Below are positions 1 to 11,748 of a stretch of 64,000 bases of DNA, piece after piece; within the stretch, counting starts at the first letter, position 1, and every line of letters starts with the position of its first letter. The DNA is from Scalesia atractyloides (lineage: Eukaryota; Streptophyta; Magnoliopsida; Asterales; Asteraceae). The translations under genes and the position numbers were made by a program. Below the pieces are notes generated by a model. The model was not told the origin of the DNA, did no database searches, and saw only the letters and a list, made by a program, of their open reading frames with translations. Location of the stretch: positions 46,264,869 through 46,328,868 of the forward strand of contig CAMTDV010000018.1 of assembly GCA_947069175.1 (NCBI GenBank). The letters are read 5' to 3'.

Positions 1-227
1 TTCAGGTTTTGATACTCTAATCGACACCTATTAGACCAAAAACGCGTAACAAAGTTATTAACCGAAAAACTATGAAACAAGGCTTGATTGACTGGGGTTA
101 TGGCATGGTTGGATTGGTCTTGGTATATAGGTACTGAATATGGCTAACACCCACTCTGGACTCAAGAAAAACGGAATCGAAGGAATCGCTAGGTATATCA
201 CCTGAAACTCGAATCTAGAATAGGCAG
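1..227 (+). repeat. Gypsy B 5' LTR, segment 1
   Basis: The segment aligns by eye with about 58963-59192 of the B 3' LTR (shared blocks such as AACAAAGTTAT, ACCGAAAAACT and GACTCAAGAAAAACG). The match stops at 227, where element A starts with TGTGACATCCCGG. No gene is present. Confidence 0.85.
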
Positions 228-2775
228 TGTGACATCCCGGATTTTCAGGTATCTTAAACGCGCTACTTTATTGTTATTCATTCCTGCGCTGATTTAATTC
301 GGAGAATTAAATTTCGCGCTCGCAATAACTACGCGAACTTTAGTATTTACGGAATACACAATGTTTGGAAATTCTAACGAGTTGTATCTGAATTACGTGC
401 TATGTGTTATTAGACGCTTGTGGATTATTGAAATTCTAACGAGTTATATCTGGATTACGTGCTATGTGTTATTAGACGCTTGTAGATTATTGTATCACAC
501 TTTGATTTCGCGATTTATTAGTTATAAGCCTTGTGTTATCGAATTGTAAAAAAAATAAATAAATAAATAGCCGAACCGAACCGAGCCGCGGAACGTGTCG
601 ACCTTGTGACCACACAAGCCCAACCCGCCACCCACACCCCAATTGCGAACCCAACCCAACCCGCCACCCCTCCCTTGCGGCCCAAGGACAAACCCAAACC
701 GCCCCCCTTGCCCCTTATGTATACGTATGTATGCATGGGGTGTTCAAAAAAATAGCAAACCCTAAAACCCTTCCCCTTGTGGTGTGCGACGGCAGCAGCC
801 CCCCCCCTCTCGGTCGCGCAAACTGCCCTACACCCTCGGATCGATTCCAAGCTTGTCCCGGTTCGCTAATTGTCATCGTTTCAAGGTTAGGGTTTAATTG
901 TATTACGATCACACTAGGTTTTGTGTAGTCTTGATCATGATTATGTGCTTGTATGATATTATTATGAAAAAGTGTTGTGGTGTATGATTAGTTCGGATGA
1001 ATATGCGAATCCTTGCGGTTGTGAAGATATGTTTGAGTATTGAAATCATAGGCTGCGTTTTATCTATAAAGATCATGATATATTCTTAGGGTTTGCATGA
1101 ATCGAAAAGTGGATTTGATGAAGCCTAAAACGTGTATTTTTGAAAAAATCTTAAATAGCGCCATATTCATATTTTTCCGAGGTTGTTTGCTATTTTTAAA
1201 TGGTCATTTAGTGCAGCAGCTGAAGCTGCATAAATTCTGCAGAATTTGAAGGTTGTTTATCGAGTCGGATCTCAAAGTCTGTAATGGATTAGGTCATGAA
1301 ATATGTACAGTAACTGGAGACGGGAGTTTCCGAAAATGTCCCACTAGAATTTCGTTAATCGGATGAATGATGATTTTTAAATGATTTTTCTCGTGGACTG
1401 CAGTCAGAAAGCGACGAATCTGACTGTAGCCTAGTATATAAATGTTTATAAATAATTGTAAAAGATTTAGGATTTGAAAATTTTAAACAAAATTCTACAG
1501 TTTAATTGACACCTCCTGTAAAACAATTGGAATTTTTGGAACGTTGGAACTATTTTATAAAAATTCTCGAAAACAGCCCAGTTATGAGTGTACAAGCTGA
1601 AACATGATAACTTACGTTTGTGTGTATCTAAGTGTTGTATGAGTTATCATGTGTTTATGACAAGTTGATTTGGTTGTTATTTTATATGGTGATACTTTGT
1701 ATGCTTGATTATGGTTTCGAATTGGTTATTACGTGTGCCATACTGTGTGTTAGTTATGCGTAGGGTTTTGTGTCAGTGTGTTCACACACTAACTTTGAAT
1801 CGGTTGACGTGTTAGGACGCGATTAGCGTTTCCATCATTTGCTTCTTTTGCGTTTATCTAACCGAGCAATTTAAGGTGAGTTCACGGCCCCTATTTTATC
1901 CGGTTTTGAACAACAGGGGGGAGAAACATGTATACGCTCTACAACTCAATCTTTTACGTTATGCGAAATTAACACCGTTAACTATTCGGTAACTAAGTTA
2001 ATGTTAATGTATGTTATGGTCACTAAGTAGCTTTATCACGGAAGTCCTCAACCAACTCTCGGATGTTAGCAATCGGTTAGATAGCAGGGAAATTATAGTA
2101 GTACTACTGGGCCCGACAAGCCCCATCCGAGCTAGTCGCGCTAGCCGACCGGGAATGGTTAACGGGTGATTAATTTGCCTAACTTTCGCCATGGTCAGTG
2201 ATAGACCTGGCAACACGGAGGCAACAACAGTCAGCTTCGATCGCGAACTCTTACGTGACGTAACTTTAGGCTCGCTACCTACATGTTAACATTGAACTTA
2301 TTTACGAACCAACATTATTATTCCAGGTTAGGAATAATGGAGCTATGTCGTTTCCGGGGTAGGGATAACGGGGGGAAACCAATCTTTTAAACCGAACTTG
2401 TGAACTTATAAAACCTGTGAACTTACTCTTCATTAATGTTGACACTTGTTTCTTTGCATGTTTCTCAGGACGCTAGGAGCGCTAGGTGCACTCACTTTGC
2501 ATTTGATCAAGGCATTTTTATCGAGTCTTTATTAACGATTATTTTTGGGATTTTGGTTTTGGCGTTTATGTTGGCGCCCGTTACTTTATTCTAATGCTTC
2601 CGCTAAACTTTGAAACCTTGGAACTTTGAAAATGACTATGCATGTTTACGATAAATGTTTTTGGAAAACGTTTAAATAAATCATATAGAGTCGTTGACAT
2701 TGCTAGTGTCTGAGATTCTGGTTTGATCACACGCCTCGCGGTAATACTCCACAAGTGGAAATTGAGGGTATGACA
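228..2775 (+). repeat. Gypsy A LTR, first copy
   Basis: Starts TGTGACATCCCGG and ends GGTATGACA, directly followed by a tRNA-type primer binding site. It is collinear with 8656-11574 and with the solo LTR at 37128-40061. Short ORFs inside it (around 361-928) are not conserved between copies and are not genes. At 2317-2338 it has a small hairpin (ATTATTCC, 6-nt loop, GGAATAAT) of the type amplified in the solo LTR. No coding content. Confidence 0.93.
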
Positions 2776-2778
2776 GAT

Positions 2779-2791
2779 TGGTATCAGAGCC
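2779..2791 (+). other. Primer binding site, initiator Met-tRNA type (element A)
   Basis: TGGTATCAGAGCC lies 3 bp after the LTR end. This is the standard complement to the 3' end of plant initiator Met-tRNA used to prime minus-strand synthesis in most plant LTR elements (family knowledge). Confidence 0.92.
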
Positions 2792-2914
2792 TCTAGCTAT
2801 AGAGAACCAGGTTTGCATTTAAAGTAGACCTAAACTATAGGTGTTACACGACACTAGACTTAGTTGGCACCGAACTGTGATATCTTGTTATGTGTTATAC
2901 TATAATTGTTCTAT

Positions 2915-2917
<3 letters not shown>

Positions 2918-2951
<34 letters not shown>
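2918..2951 (+). repeat. (AT)n microsatellite in the element A leader
   Basis: An uninterrupted AT run of about 34 bp in the leader between PBS and ORF0. The same tract occurs at 11716-11745 in the second leader with a slightly different length, as expected of replication slippage. The rest of the leader (2792-2996) has nothing else recognisable. Confidence 0.9.
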
Positions 2952-2954
<3 letters not shown>

Positions 2955-2996
2955 GATATACGCAGCTCGTAACTAACTACACCAACCCAGCAGGCT

Positions 2997-3641
2997 ATGT
3001 CATCATCATCATCCGACAGATCTCGACAATCAAGGGCGCCGGGGAAGGCACCCATGGTCGAACCCTCACCACCTCGTGGCGTAGAGACGCGCTCAGCTGC
3101 CAGGAAAAGACTCGCTCTAGGAGGGGATTCGTCCTCCCGTACAACCACCGCTGTACCGGTCAAGCCGGTCAACTCTTCAGGAGTTGGGGACGATCTACTT
3201 AGAGTTGTGCTAAGGAAACAACAGGAACAGCTGGAGAGAATGCAAGAGACTATCGAAGCACAGGGATGGCTGATACGTCAGCTGACTGGTAAAACTGAAG
3301 AGCTCGAGGAAGAGCAAGATGAGAATAAGAGAGTTAGAGACTTTTTAGCTAAGGACCTTCGTGCTGAGCAGCTGAGGGCTGACTGGCTCGAAGACAGAGT
3401 TCTTGAGTCCAGTTGGAGGATTCACGAACTGGAGCAGAACCAAGCACCACCTATCCCAGTACCCGCAACAGCACCGGCCCCTCCAGCGCCGATAGAAGAC
3501 GAAGAGGAGGATCCAGAGGAAGACCCGGAGGAGGATCCGGAGGAAGAAGAGCCGGAACAGGACCCGGCTGTTGAAGCTGAAAACGCTGAAGAGGAAGACG
3601 GCAGTGATAGCGACTTGGGAGATGGAGACATAGATGACTAA
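2997..3641 (+). CDS. ORF0 upstream of gag in element A (acidic coiled-coil protein, 214 aa)
   Basis: An intact 214-codon frame starting with a Ser-rich stretch (MSSSSSDRSRQS). Residues 1-60 are basic and Ser/Pro-rich; about 70-150 read as a Glu/Gln/Leu-rich coiled coil (LRKQQEQLERMQETIEAQ); then comes a Pro/Ala linker; the last 50 residues are an acidic repeat tract with EEDPEEDPEEDPEE. It sits between PBS and gag, and 3642-3900 separates it from the gag ATG. It is not a standard Gypsy domain and I do not recognise a family. The second leader at 11791 carries the same start but has an early stop. It could be an accessory or Gag-related structural protein; that is inference. The codon pattern and preserved frame favour real coding. 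Confidence 0.6.
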   Translation: MSSSSSDRSRQSRAPGKAPMVEPSPPRGVETRSAARKRLALGGDSSSRTTTAVPVKPVNSSGVGDDLLRVVLRKQQEQLERMQETIEAQGWLIRQLTGKTEELEEEQDENKRVRDFLAKDLRAEQLRADWLEDRVLESSWRIHELEQNQAPPIPVPATAPAPPAPIEDEEEDPEEDPEEDPEEEEPEQDPAVEAENAEEEDGSDSDLGDGDIDD

Positions 3642-3900
3642 CTCGTCTCGCCAATCTCCGTTTTGTTTCCTTTAGTTTGTTTGTTTCCACTTATGTTTGA
3701 ACTTGGAAATTTTATAATGAAACTGATATGTTTGGTTGGTATTTTGTGAGAGATTACAATTTATTTAATCGAATGTTTCTTTTGATTGTTTAATTTGTTG
3801 GGTTGACATAAATTGTGTGATCATTGAAGTGTGGAATATGATAACTATATTGGATATATACTTATCGGTGTGTGTTTGTGTTGTCTTGCGAAGATCTGAA

Positions 3901-5157
3901 ATGGCAACCGGTCGTCGGGGAAATCTCAACATGTCAGCTGAAGAATTGGCCGCTTTAATCCAACAACACGTGCTTGCTACTCTGGCAGGTGTTCCTAACC
4001 CACCAGCAGGTAACCATTATTAAATTTTCACGGGAAAATCTAATAGTTTGGCTAGTAGACTTTCTCGCTGACTACCTATCCTCTATCCTCAGGAGGGGGT
4101 CTTAACCCCTACAAGATGTTCCTGGATGCGAAACCGAGCAAGTTCACGGGAGTTGAAAGACCCATAGGACTGGTCCGTTGGGTCGAAAAGTCTGAATCGG
4201 TTTTTGAAATGTGCAATTGCCTCGAAGCTAATAAGGTCAAGTATGCTGCCTCCACGTTGGAAGATGGGGCATTAACCTAGTGGAACGCGCAAGTCCAAAC
4301 GCGTAGACTTGCTGCGGCGAACGCAATGGCCTGGACCGAGTTCAAAGCTCTAATCAAGGAGGAATACTGTCCGCGGGACAGAGTTCAGCAATTGGAAGAA
4401 GCGTTATGGAACCACAAGATGGTCGGGTCAGAAATTGAAGCGTATACGGCAACACATCATGATCTGGTGTTCCTTTGTCCCGATTTGGCTAACACCGTCG
4501 TTAAACGACTTGAGTTTTATCTTGGGGGTCTAGTCCCTGAGACCAGGAGATGGTATGTCTAGCAACCCTACGACGGAGCAACAAGCGATTAGGCTGGCAC
4601 ATAAACTCACCGATAAGGCGGTGGAGCAAAGGAAGTTGCCACCTAGGGGTGAAACTGAAATTGTCCCTGACAACAAAAGGAAATTTGAAGACTCACCTGC
4701 TCGGCAGTCTTCATCAGCCCAGCCACAACAAGGAAACCATAAGCGGTCCAACAACTTCAACAACAATCGGGGTCACAACAATCAGTCTGCCAACAACACC
4801 CATAACTCGAGCGGCTATGCGGGTTGAAAGCCGCAATGTAATCGTTGTAACCTCCATCATCACGGCCCTTGCGCCGGAAATCGCTGCCTACGATGTGGCA
4901 AAGCAGGATACGCGGCAAAGGATTGTCACGGGGAGATTATGTCACGACAGAATCAGAACCAACACCAGGGTCAGCAGCAGGGTAATAACCGGGGATGCTA
5001 TTAGTGCGGTAGCACTGCCCATTTCAAGCGAGACTGCCCGCAACTTCGCAACAACAACAATGGTGGGAATAACAACAATGGCAACAATGGAAATGGTGGC
5101 ACACGAGGTGCCAAAGGACGTGCATTCACGCTAGGCCGTGGGGAGGCCAGAAACGAC
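3901..5157 (+). pseudogene. gag: gag of element A (capsid plus zinc knuckles), broken
   Basis: The product would coat the retrotransposon RNA. It starts MATGRRGNLNMSAEELAAL at 3901. The frame closes at 4021-4023 unless a candidate 83-bp intron (4010-4092) is removed, after which it continues as GGLNPYKMFLDAKPSKF, a typical Gypsy Gag segment. A single stop (TAG 4278-4280) lies before the RT-gag domain segment AMAWTEFKALIKEEYCP (4323 on). A frameshift near 4555 leads into a Gln/Asn-rich linker, then zinc-knuckle sequence with CLRCGKAGYAAKDC and a second knuckle broken by a stop (around 4830-5060). It is followed directly by protease. Confident as gag, inactive as it stands. Confidence 0.8.
4010..4092 (+). 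other. Candidate spliceosomal intron in element A gag
   Basis: The donor reads CCAGCAG/GTAACC and the acceptor TATCCTCTATCCTCAG/GAG, with a pyrimidine-rich 3' end and a length (83 bp) normal for plants. It contains the in-frame stop at 4021. Removing it joins codon phase correctly to the frame that carries the capsid-like segment downstream. This is inference from splice-site pattern and frame only. Confidence 0.5.
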
Positions 5158-7034
5158 TTGAATGTGGTCACCGGTAAGTTTCCACTTAACGATCATTTTG
5201 CTACTGTACTTTTTGATACGGGTACGGATAAGAGTTTTATATCTGAGTCTTTTAGGAAGAACCTAAATCTCACACCTAAACCCCTAAAGACCCCTTACGT
5301 CATAGAACTAGCCGATGGTAAATCTGTAGATGTGACTCATCTAGTGACCGGTTGTCAACTTAAACGCGCGGGTCACACCTTTACCATTGATCTGATGACA
5401 ACTACTCTGGGTAGTTTTGTTGTGGTAGCCGGAATGGACTGGCTATCCGACGTCCGAGCTGAAGTTCTCTGTTTCGAGATAGTTATCCGTATTCCGCTCT
5501 CTAACGACGAAGTCTTGATGGTGCAAGGCGAGAAGGCAAGCGTCGTCATGAACATCATCCTTTACATGCAAGCTCAGAAGTATCTTCGGAAGAAGAACTC
5601 TTTTGCTTTGCTCGCACTGGTCACCGAGCAGTCTAAGGACGAGAAGCGGATTGAAGATATCCCCATCGTCCGTGACTTTCGCAATGTGTTTCTAAAGGAG
5701 TTACCCGGTCTTCCACCACATCGACAAGTAGAGTTTGAAATCGAATTGGCGAGCCATGCGACTCCTATCGCCAAGGCCCCGTACCACCTAGCTCCAGCAG
5801 AGCTGCAAGAGCTATCTACCCAACTTCAGGAATTGTTGGAAAAAGGATTTATCCGACCCAGTACTTCGCCATGGGGAGCTCCGGTCCTTTTTGTCAAGAA
5901 GAAGGACGAGACCTTCCGCATGTGCATCGACTACAGGGAACTCAATAAGGTTACCGTCAAGAACCAGTACCCATTACCTTGCATCGACGATCTTTTCGAC
6001 CAGCTTCAGGGGTCAAGCTACTACTCCAAGATTGATCTATGGTCCGGTTATCACCAGCTACGCGTCAGGGAGGAGGATATCTCCAAGACGGCATTTCGCA
6101 CTCGGTATGGCCATTACGAGTTCTTGGTCATGCCCTACGGTCTCACCAATGCCCCGCGGTGTTCATGGACCTCATGAACCGCGTGTGTAAGCCGTATCTC
6201 GACAAGTTTATCATCGTGTTCATCGATGATATACTCATCTACTCTAAGGGTGAAGAAGAACATGTTGAGCATCTGCGGTTGTTGCTGGAACTACTTCAAC
6301 AGGAGAAACTATATGCCAAGTTTTCGAAGTGTGATTTCTGGATTCGGGAAGTTCAGTTCCTCGGGCATATCGTGAATGAAAAGGGTATACACGTTGATCC
6401 CGCCAAGATTGATGCTATCAAGAACTGGGAAGCACCCAGGACACCGATAGAGATCCGCCAATTTTTGGGTTTGGCTGGTTACTACAGACGTTTCATCGAG
6501 GGATTTTCCAAGATCGCACAACCGCTTACCACTCTCACCCAGAAGGGCACCAAGTATGCTTGGGGTGACAAAATGGAAGCAGCATTTCAATTACTGAAGC
6601 AGAAGCTTTGTAGCGCGCCCATTTTGTCCTTGCCAGAGGGGACAGATGAATTTTTGGTATATTGTGACGCTTCCATTCAGGGATTGGGATGTGTGCTCAT
6701 GCAACGTGATAAGGTCATTGCGTATGCATCCCGACAGTTGAAGGTCCACGATAAGAACTACACGACACATGACTTGGAATTGGGAGCAGTTGTGTTTGCA
6801 CTTAAGATTTGGAGACACTACCTACATGGAACAAAGTGCACAATCTACATGGATCACAAGAGCCTCCAGCATATTTTTCACCAGAAGGAGTTGATCATGC
6901 GACAGCGTCGCTGGGTCGAACTCCTGAACGATTATGAATGTGCCATTCAATATCACCCGGGTAAAGCTAACATGGTAGCTCATGCCCTTAGTCGGAAGGA
7001 GCACTTGAAACCTCGTCGGGTACGAGCACTATAG
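5158..7034 (+). pseudogene. pol: pol of element A: protease, reverse transcriptase, RNase H
   Basis: The first frame (5158-6177) has the aspartic protease motif LFDTGTDKSFIS near its start, then RT with GFIRPSTSPWGAPVLFVKKK and YRELNKVTVKNQYPLP. A frameshift near 6158 (NAP, then AVFMDLMN) moves RT to another frame, which carries the catalytic FIDDILIYSK box (FIDD at 6219-6230) and RNase H (VYCDAS, then DHKSLQHIF). That frame ends at 7032-7034 after the RNase H tail HALSRKE. The family makes one polyprotein that is processed by its own protease, reverse transcribes the RNA and removes the RNA strand. Key motifs are intact; only the frameshift breaks this part. Confidence 0.9.
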
Positions 7035-8507
7035 TTCACAATTCATTCTGGGTTCCCGAACAGATACGCGACGCGCAGCTAGAAGCAGTTAAGGAAGAGA
7101 ACATCAAGGCTGAATCTGTGGGAAAGATGGAACGCGATTGGGAAGTGAAACCCAATGGTACCCGGTATTTCATGAATCGTATATGGGTACCTCTCTACGG
7201 AAACCTCAGGAAGCTAGTTATGGACGAAGCTCACAAATCCCGATACCCTGTCCATCCCGGTTTGGATAAGATGTATCAATACCTTAAAGCCGTGTACTGG
7301 TGGCCCAACATGAAAGCGGATATAGCCACCTACGTGAGCAAGTGTTTGACTTGTGCGAAAGTCAAGGTGGAATACCAGAAGCCATCAGGGCTACTTCAAC
7401 AACCTGAGATCCCAGTGTGGAAATGGGATCAGATCTCGATGGACTTTATCACTAAACTCCCGCGAACTCCGGGTGGTTGCGATACCATCTGGGTGATCGT
7501 CGATCGTCTAACTAAGTCTGCATACTTCCTAGCGACCAAAGAAACATATAAGATGGATAAGTTGACTCGTATCTACATTAAGGAAGTAGTTTCTCAGCAC
7601 GGGATGCCAACGTCCATCATTTCAGACAGAGATGCTCGTTTCACGTCCAACTTTTGGCGGTCACTTCAGAAAGTGTTGGGTACACGCTTAGATATGAGCA
7701 CAGCTTACCACCCTCAGACGGATTGTCAAAGTGAAAGGACCATTCAGACCTTGGAGGACATGCTTAGGGCATGCTGGTAGACTTCGGGAACAGTTGGGAA
7801 ACCCATCTGCCATTAGTGGAATTCTCGTATAACAACAGTTACCATAAGAGTATTCAGGCAGCACCGTTTGAAGCATTGTACGGTCGCAAATGTAGATCAC
7901 CGGTCTGTTGGGCAGAAGTCGGTGACAATCAACTCACAGGTCCTGAGTTGATACTTGAGGCTACTGAAAAGATTGTGCAAATTAGAAACCGCATGGCAGC
8001 GGCACGTGATCGACAGAAAAGTTATGCTGATCAACGACGCAAACCGCTCGAATTTCAAGTAGGTGACAGCGTCCTACTGAAAGTGTCACCCTGGAAGGGT
8101 GTAATTCATTTTGGGAAACGAGGCAAACTAAATCCATGGTACGTAGGCCCATTTGTGATTTCAAAACGTATCGGGCCCGTAGCTTATCAGTTAGACCTTC
8201 CTGCCGAACTCAGTGGAGTTCACAACGTTTTTCACATGTCCAATCTGAAGAAGTGTCTATCAGATGAAACCCTAGTCATTCCATTGGATGAGATTCAAGT
8301 GGATGAGCAACTACATTTTGTGGAACAACCTATCGAGATCATGGACCGTGAGACCAAGACTCAAAGGACAGTAAGATACCGATCGTCAAGGTTCGTTGGA
8401 ACTCTAAGCGTGGACCGGAGTTCACGTGGGAAAGAGAGGACCAAATGAAAAGCAAATATCCACACCTTTTTGCAGCTGAGCAGCAATCTGATGTTACCGT
8501 CAACTAA
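7035..8507 (+). pseudogene. pol: pol of element A: integrase with chromodomain-like tail
   Basis: The region from about 7118 carries the HHCC zinc finger (HKSRYPVHPG, CLTCAKVK), then the DDE core: MDFITKLP, SDRDARF and QSERTIQTLE. A frameshift near 7775 (ACW/VDF) moves the rest to a second frame with the conserved FSYNNSYH, YGRKCRSP and FHMSNLKKC. A third shift near 8370 leads to the tail VKVRWNSKRGPEFTWERED followed by KYPHLF, which matches the C-terminal chromodomain of Tekay-type chromoviruses (family knowledge; thought to guide insertion to heterochromatin). True stop at 8505-8507. All three catalytic acidic residues are visible, but three frames are needed. Confidence 0.88.
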
Positions 8508-8508
8508 A

Positions 8509-8655
8509 TTTTGGGACGAAATTCTTTCAACATGGGGATGATATGACAGCCTGGGATTTCCTTGTACCATTCTAACAAACTGAATTTTTGTGCGTTGCAT
8601 TCTAAACCGCGTTTACTGAATTTTCTGGACGAAAATTCTTTCAACATGGGGATAA
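8509..8655 (+). other. Duplicated polypurine-tract region before the element A LTR
   Basis: The block TTCTTTCAACATGGGGAT occurs at about 8521-8538 and again at about 8634-8651, some 112 bp apart, each preceded by a GGACGAAA-like run and followed by a TGAC-like start. The second copy directly abuts the LTR and is the working plus-strand primer. The first is followed by TGACAGCCTGGGA, which resembles but is not the LTR start. Confidence 0.7.
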
Positions 8656-11574
8656 TGTGACATCCCGGCTTTTCAGGTATTTTAAACGCGCTACTTTATT
8701 GTTATTCATTCCTACGCTGATTTAATTCGGAGAATTAAATTTCGCGCTCGCAATAACTAGGCTAACTTTAGTATTTAGGGAATACACAATGTTTGGAAAT
8801 TCTAACGAGTTATATCTGAATTACGTGCTATGTGTTATTAGACGCTTGTGGATTATTGAAATTCTAACGAGTTATATCTGGATTACGTGCTATTTGTTAT
8901 TAGACGCTTGTAGATTATTGTATCACGCTTTGATTTAGCGATTTATTAGTTATAAGCCTTGTGTTATCGAATTGTAAAAAAAATAATAAATAAATACAAG
9001 AACTGAACCGAGCCGCAGAACGTGTCGACTTTGTGACCACACAAGCCCAACCCGCCACCCACACCCCCCAATTGCGAACCCAACCCAACCCGCCACCCAT
9101 CCGTTGCGGCCCAAGGACAAGCCCCAACCCCCCCTACCCCTTATGTATACGTGTGTATGCATGGGATGTTCAAAAAAATAGCAAACCCTAAAACCCTTCC
9201 CCTTGTGGTGTGCGACGGTAGCAGCCCCCCCCCTCTCGGTCGCGCAAACAGCCCTACACCCTGGGATCGATTCCAAGCTTGTCCCGGTTTGCTAATTGTC
9301 ATCGTTTCAAGGTTAGGGTTTAATTATATTACGATCACACTAGGTTTGTGTAGTCTTGATCATGATTATTTGCTTGTATGATATTATTATAAAAAAGTGT
9401 TGTGGTGTATGATTAGTTCGGATGAATATGTGAATCCTTGCGGTTGTGATGATATGTTTGAGTATTGAAATCGTAGGCTGCGTTTTATCTATAAAGATCA
9501 TGATATATGCTTAGGGTTTGCATCAATACTGATATATTAGATGATATTTGACAAGTTAGCCGGTTGTTAATCGATACAACTAGAAAGATGTGGGAAACAA
9601 GCTGAAGGGATCTAGAACGTGTTGAATTTCTGAATGAAGAAAAGCGACTTGAATAGATACATGAAAGAGGTAGGGCGGCAAGGCTCAGGAGGTTTCAGTA
9701 TCTGACTAAAGTGCCACCTACTAATCAGACGCCAGATCCGAAGCAAGAAAGACGAAAGCAGCCGTTCAAGAACTTCTTTGGTCGTACGCGTTAAAGTTTT
9801 ATTTGAAGACAGAGTTCTAATGCGATAAAGTAAAAAACAGTAAGCTGATTGACATTTACAGCCAACTTCAGTTGGCTGTAAACTGATCATTATTTATCGA
9901 AAAATGGATTTTCTGAAGCCTAAAACGTGTATTTTTGAAAAACGCTTTAAATGGCACCATATTCATATTTTTCTGAGGTAGTTTGCTATTTATAAAGGGT
10001 CATTTAGTGCAGCAGCTGAAGCTGCATAAATTCTGCAGAATTTGAAGGTTGTTTATCGAGTCCAATCTCAATGTCTGTATGGGGTTAAGTCACGAATCTG
10101 TACAGTAACTGCAGACGGGAGTTTTTGAAAATCTCCCACTGGAATTTGTTAATCGGATGTACGATTATTTTTAAATGATTTTTCTCGTGGACTGCAGTCA
10201 GAAAGTGACGAATCTGACTGCAACCTAGTATATAAATGCTTATAAATAATTGGTAAAGATTTAGGATTTGAAAATTTTACAAACAATTCTATAGTTAAAT
10301 TGACACCTCCTGTAAAAAAATTGGAATTTTTAGAACGTTGGAACTATTTTATAAAAATTCTCGAAAAACAGCCCAGTTATGAGTGTACAAGCTGAAACAT
10401 GATAACTTACATTTGTGTGTATCTAAGTGTTGTATGAGTTATCCTGTGTTTATGACAAGTTGATTTGGTCGTTATTTTATATGGTGATACTTTGTATGCT
10501 TGATTATGGTTTCGAATTGGTTATTACGTGTGTCGTACTGTTTGTTAGTTATGCGTAGGCTTTTGTGTCAGTGTGTTCACACACTAACTTTGAATCGGTT
10601 GACATGTTAGGACGCGATTAGCGGTTCCATCATTTGCTTCTTTTGAATTTATCTAACCGAGCAATTTAAGGTGAGTTCACGGCCCCTATTTTATCCGGTT
10701 TTGAACAACAGGGGGGAGAAACATGTATACGCTCTACAACTCAATCTTTTACGTTATGCGAAATTAACACCGTTATCTTTTCGGTAACTAAGTTAATGTT
10801 AATGTATGTTATGGTCACTAAGTAGCTTTATCACAGAAGTCCTCAACCAACTCTTGGATTGTTAGTATTGGGTGAGATAGCGGGGAAATTATAGTAGTAC
10901 TACTGGGCCCGACAAGCCCCACCCGAGCTAGTCGCGCTAGCCGACCGTGAATGGTCAACGGGTGATTAATTTGGCCTAACTTTCACCATGGTCAGTGATA
11001 GACCTGGCAACACGGAGGCAACAACATTCAGCTTCGATCGCGAACTCTTACATGACGTAACTTTAGGCTCGCTACCTACATGTTAACATTGAACTTATTT
11101 ACGAACAAACATTATTATTCCAGGTTAGGAATAATGGAACTATGTCGTTATTCCGGGGTAGGGATAACGGGGGGAAACCAATCTTTTAAACCGAACTTGT
11201 GAACTTATAAAACCTGTGAACTCACTCTTCTTTAATGTTGACACTTGTTTCTTTGCATGTTTCTCAGGATGCTAGGAGCGCTAGGTGCACTCACTTTGCA
11301 TTTGATCAAGGCATTTTTATCGAGTCTTTATTAACGATTATTTTTGAGATTTTGGTTTTGGCGTTTATGTTGGCGCCCGTTACTTTATTCTAATGCTTCC
11401 GCTAAACTTTGAAACCTTGGAACTTTGAAAATGACTATGCATGTTTACGATAAATTTTTTGGAAAACGTTTAAATAAATCATATAGAGTCGTTCGACATT
11501 GCTAGTGTCTGAGATTCTAGTTTGATCACACGCCTCGCGGTAATACTCCGCAAGTGGAAATTGAGGGTGTGACA
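8656..11574 (+). repeat. Gypsy A LTR, second copy with an embedded Copia fragment
   Basis: Starts TGTGACATCCCGG and ends GGTGTGACA, collinear with 228-2775 but 371 bp longer. The extra length lies at about 9525-9897 and includes 231 bp of the Copia extra ORF (9581-9811) plus a piece resembling the ancestral LTR as seen in the solo LTR (TTGGCTGTAA arm near 9872). Two hairpin units lie near 11113-11136 and 11147-11170. It is followed by another PBS and leader rather than host DNA. Confidence 0.92.
9581..9811 (+). pseudogene. Captured 3' end of the Copia extra ORF inside a Gypsy LTR
   Basis: On the + strand this reads the C-terminal end of the extra ORF found in D, E and F, ending in KNFFGRTR and a stop, and continues into the family's 3' non-coding sequence (GAAGACAGAGTT). 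It is nearly identical to the reverse complement of about 12900-13128 in element D, apart from a GAG to TAG change and a few bases. The other A-family LTRs lack it. It is an insert, not a gene. Confidence 0.85.
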
Positions 11575-11712
11575 GATTGATGTCAGAGCCTCTGGCTATA
11601 GAGAACCAGGTTCAATTTAAAGTAGACCTAAACTATAGCTGTTACACGACACTAGACTTAGTTGGCACCGAACTGTGATATCTTGTTATGTGTTATACTA
11701 CAATTGTTCTAT

Positions 11713-11748
<36 letters not shown>

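Noticed and set aside
752..775. Telomere-like CCCTAAA sequence
   Set aside because: Only one or two units within an LTR, also present in the related LTR at about 9185; not an interstitial telomere array.
361..928. Short frames on both strands in the first Gypsy A LTR
   Set aside because: They are not kept open in the second LTR or the solo LTR and lie in low-complexity, proline-coding DNA.
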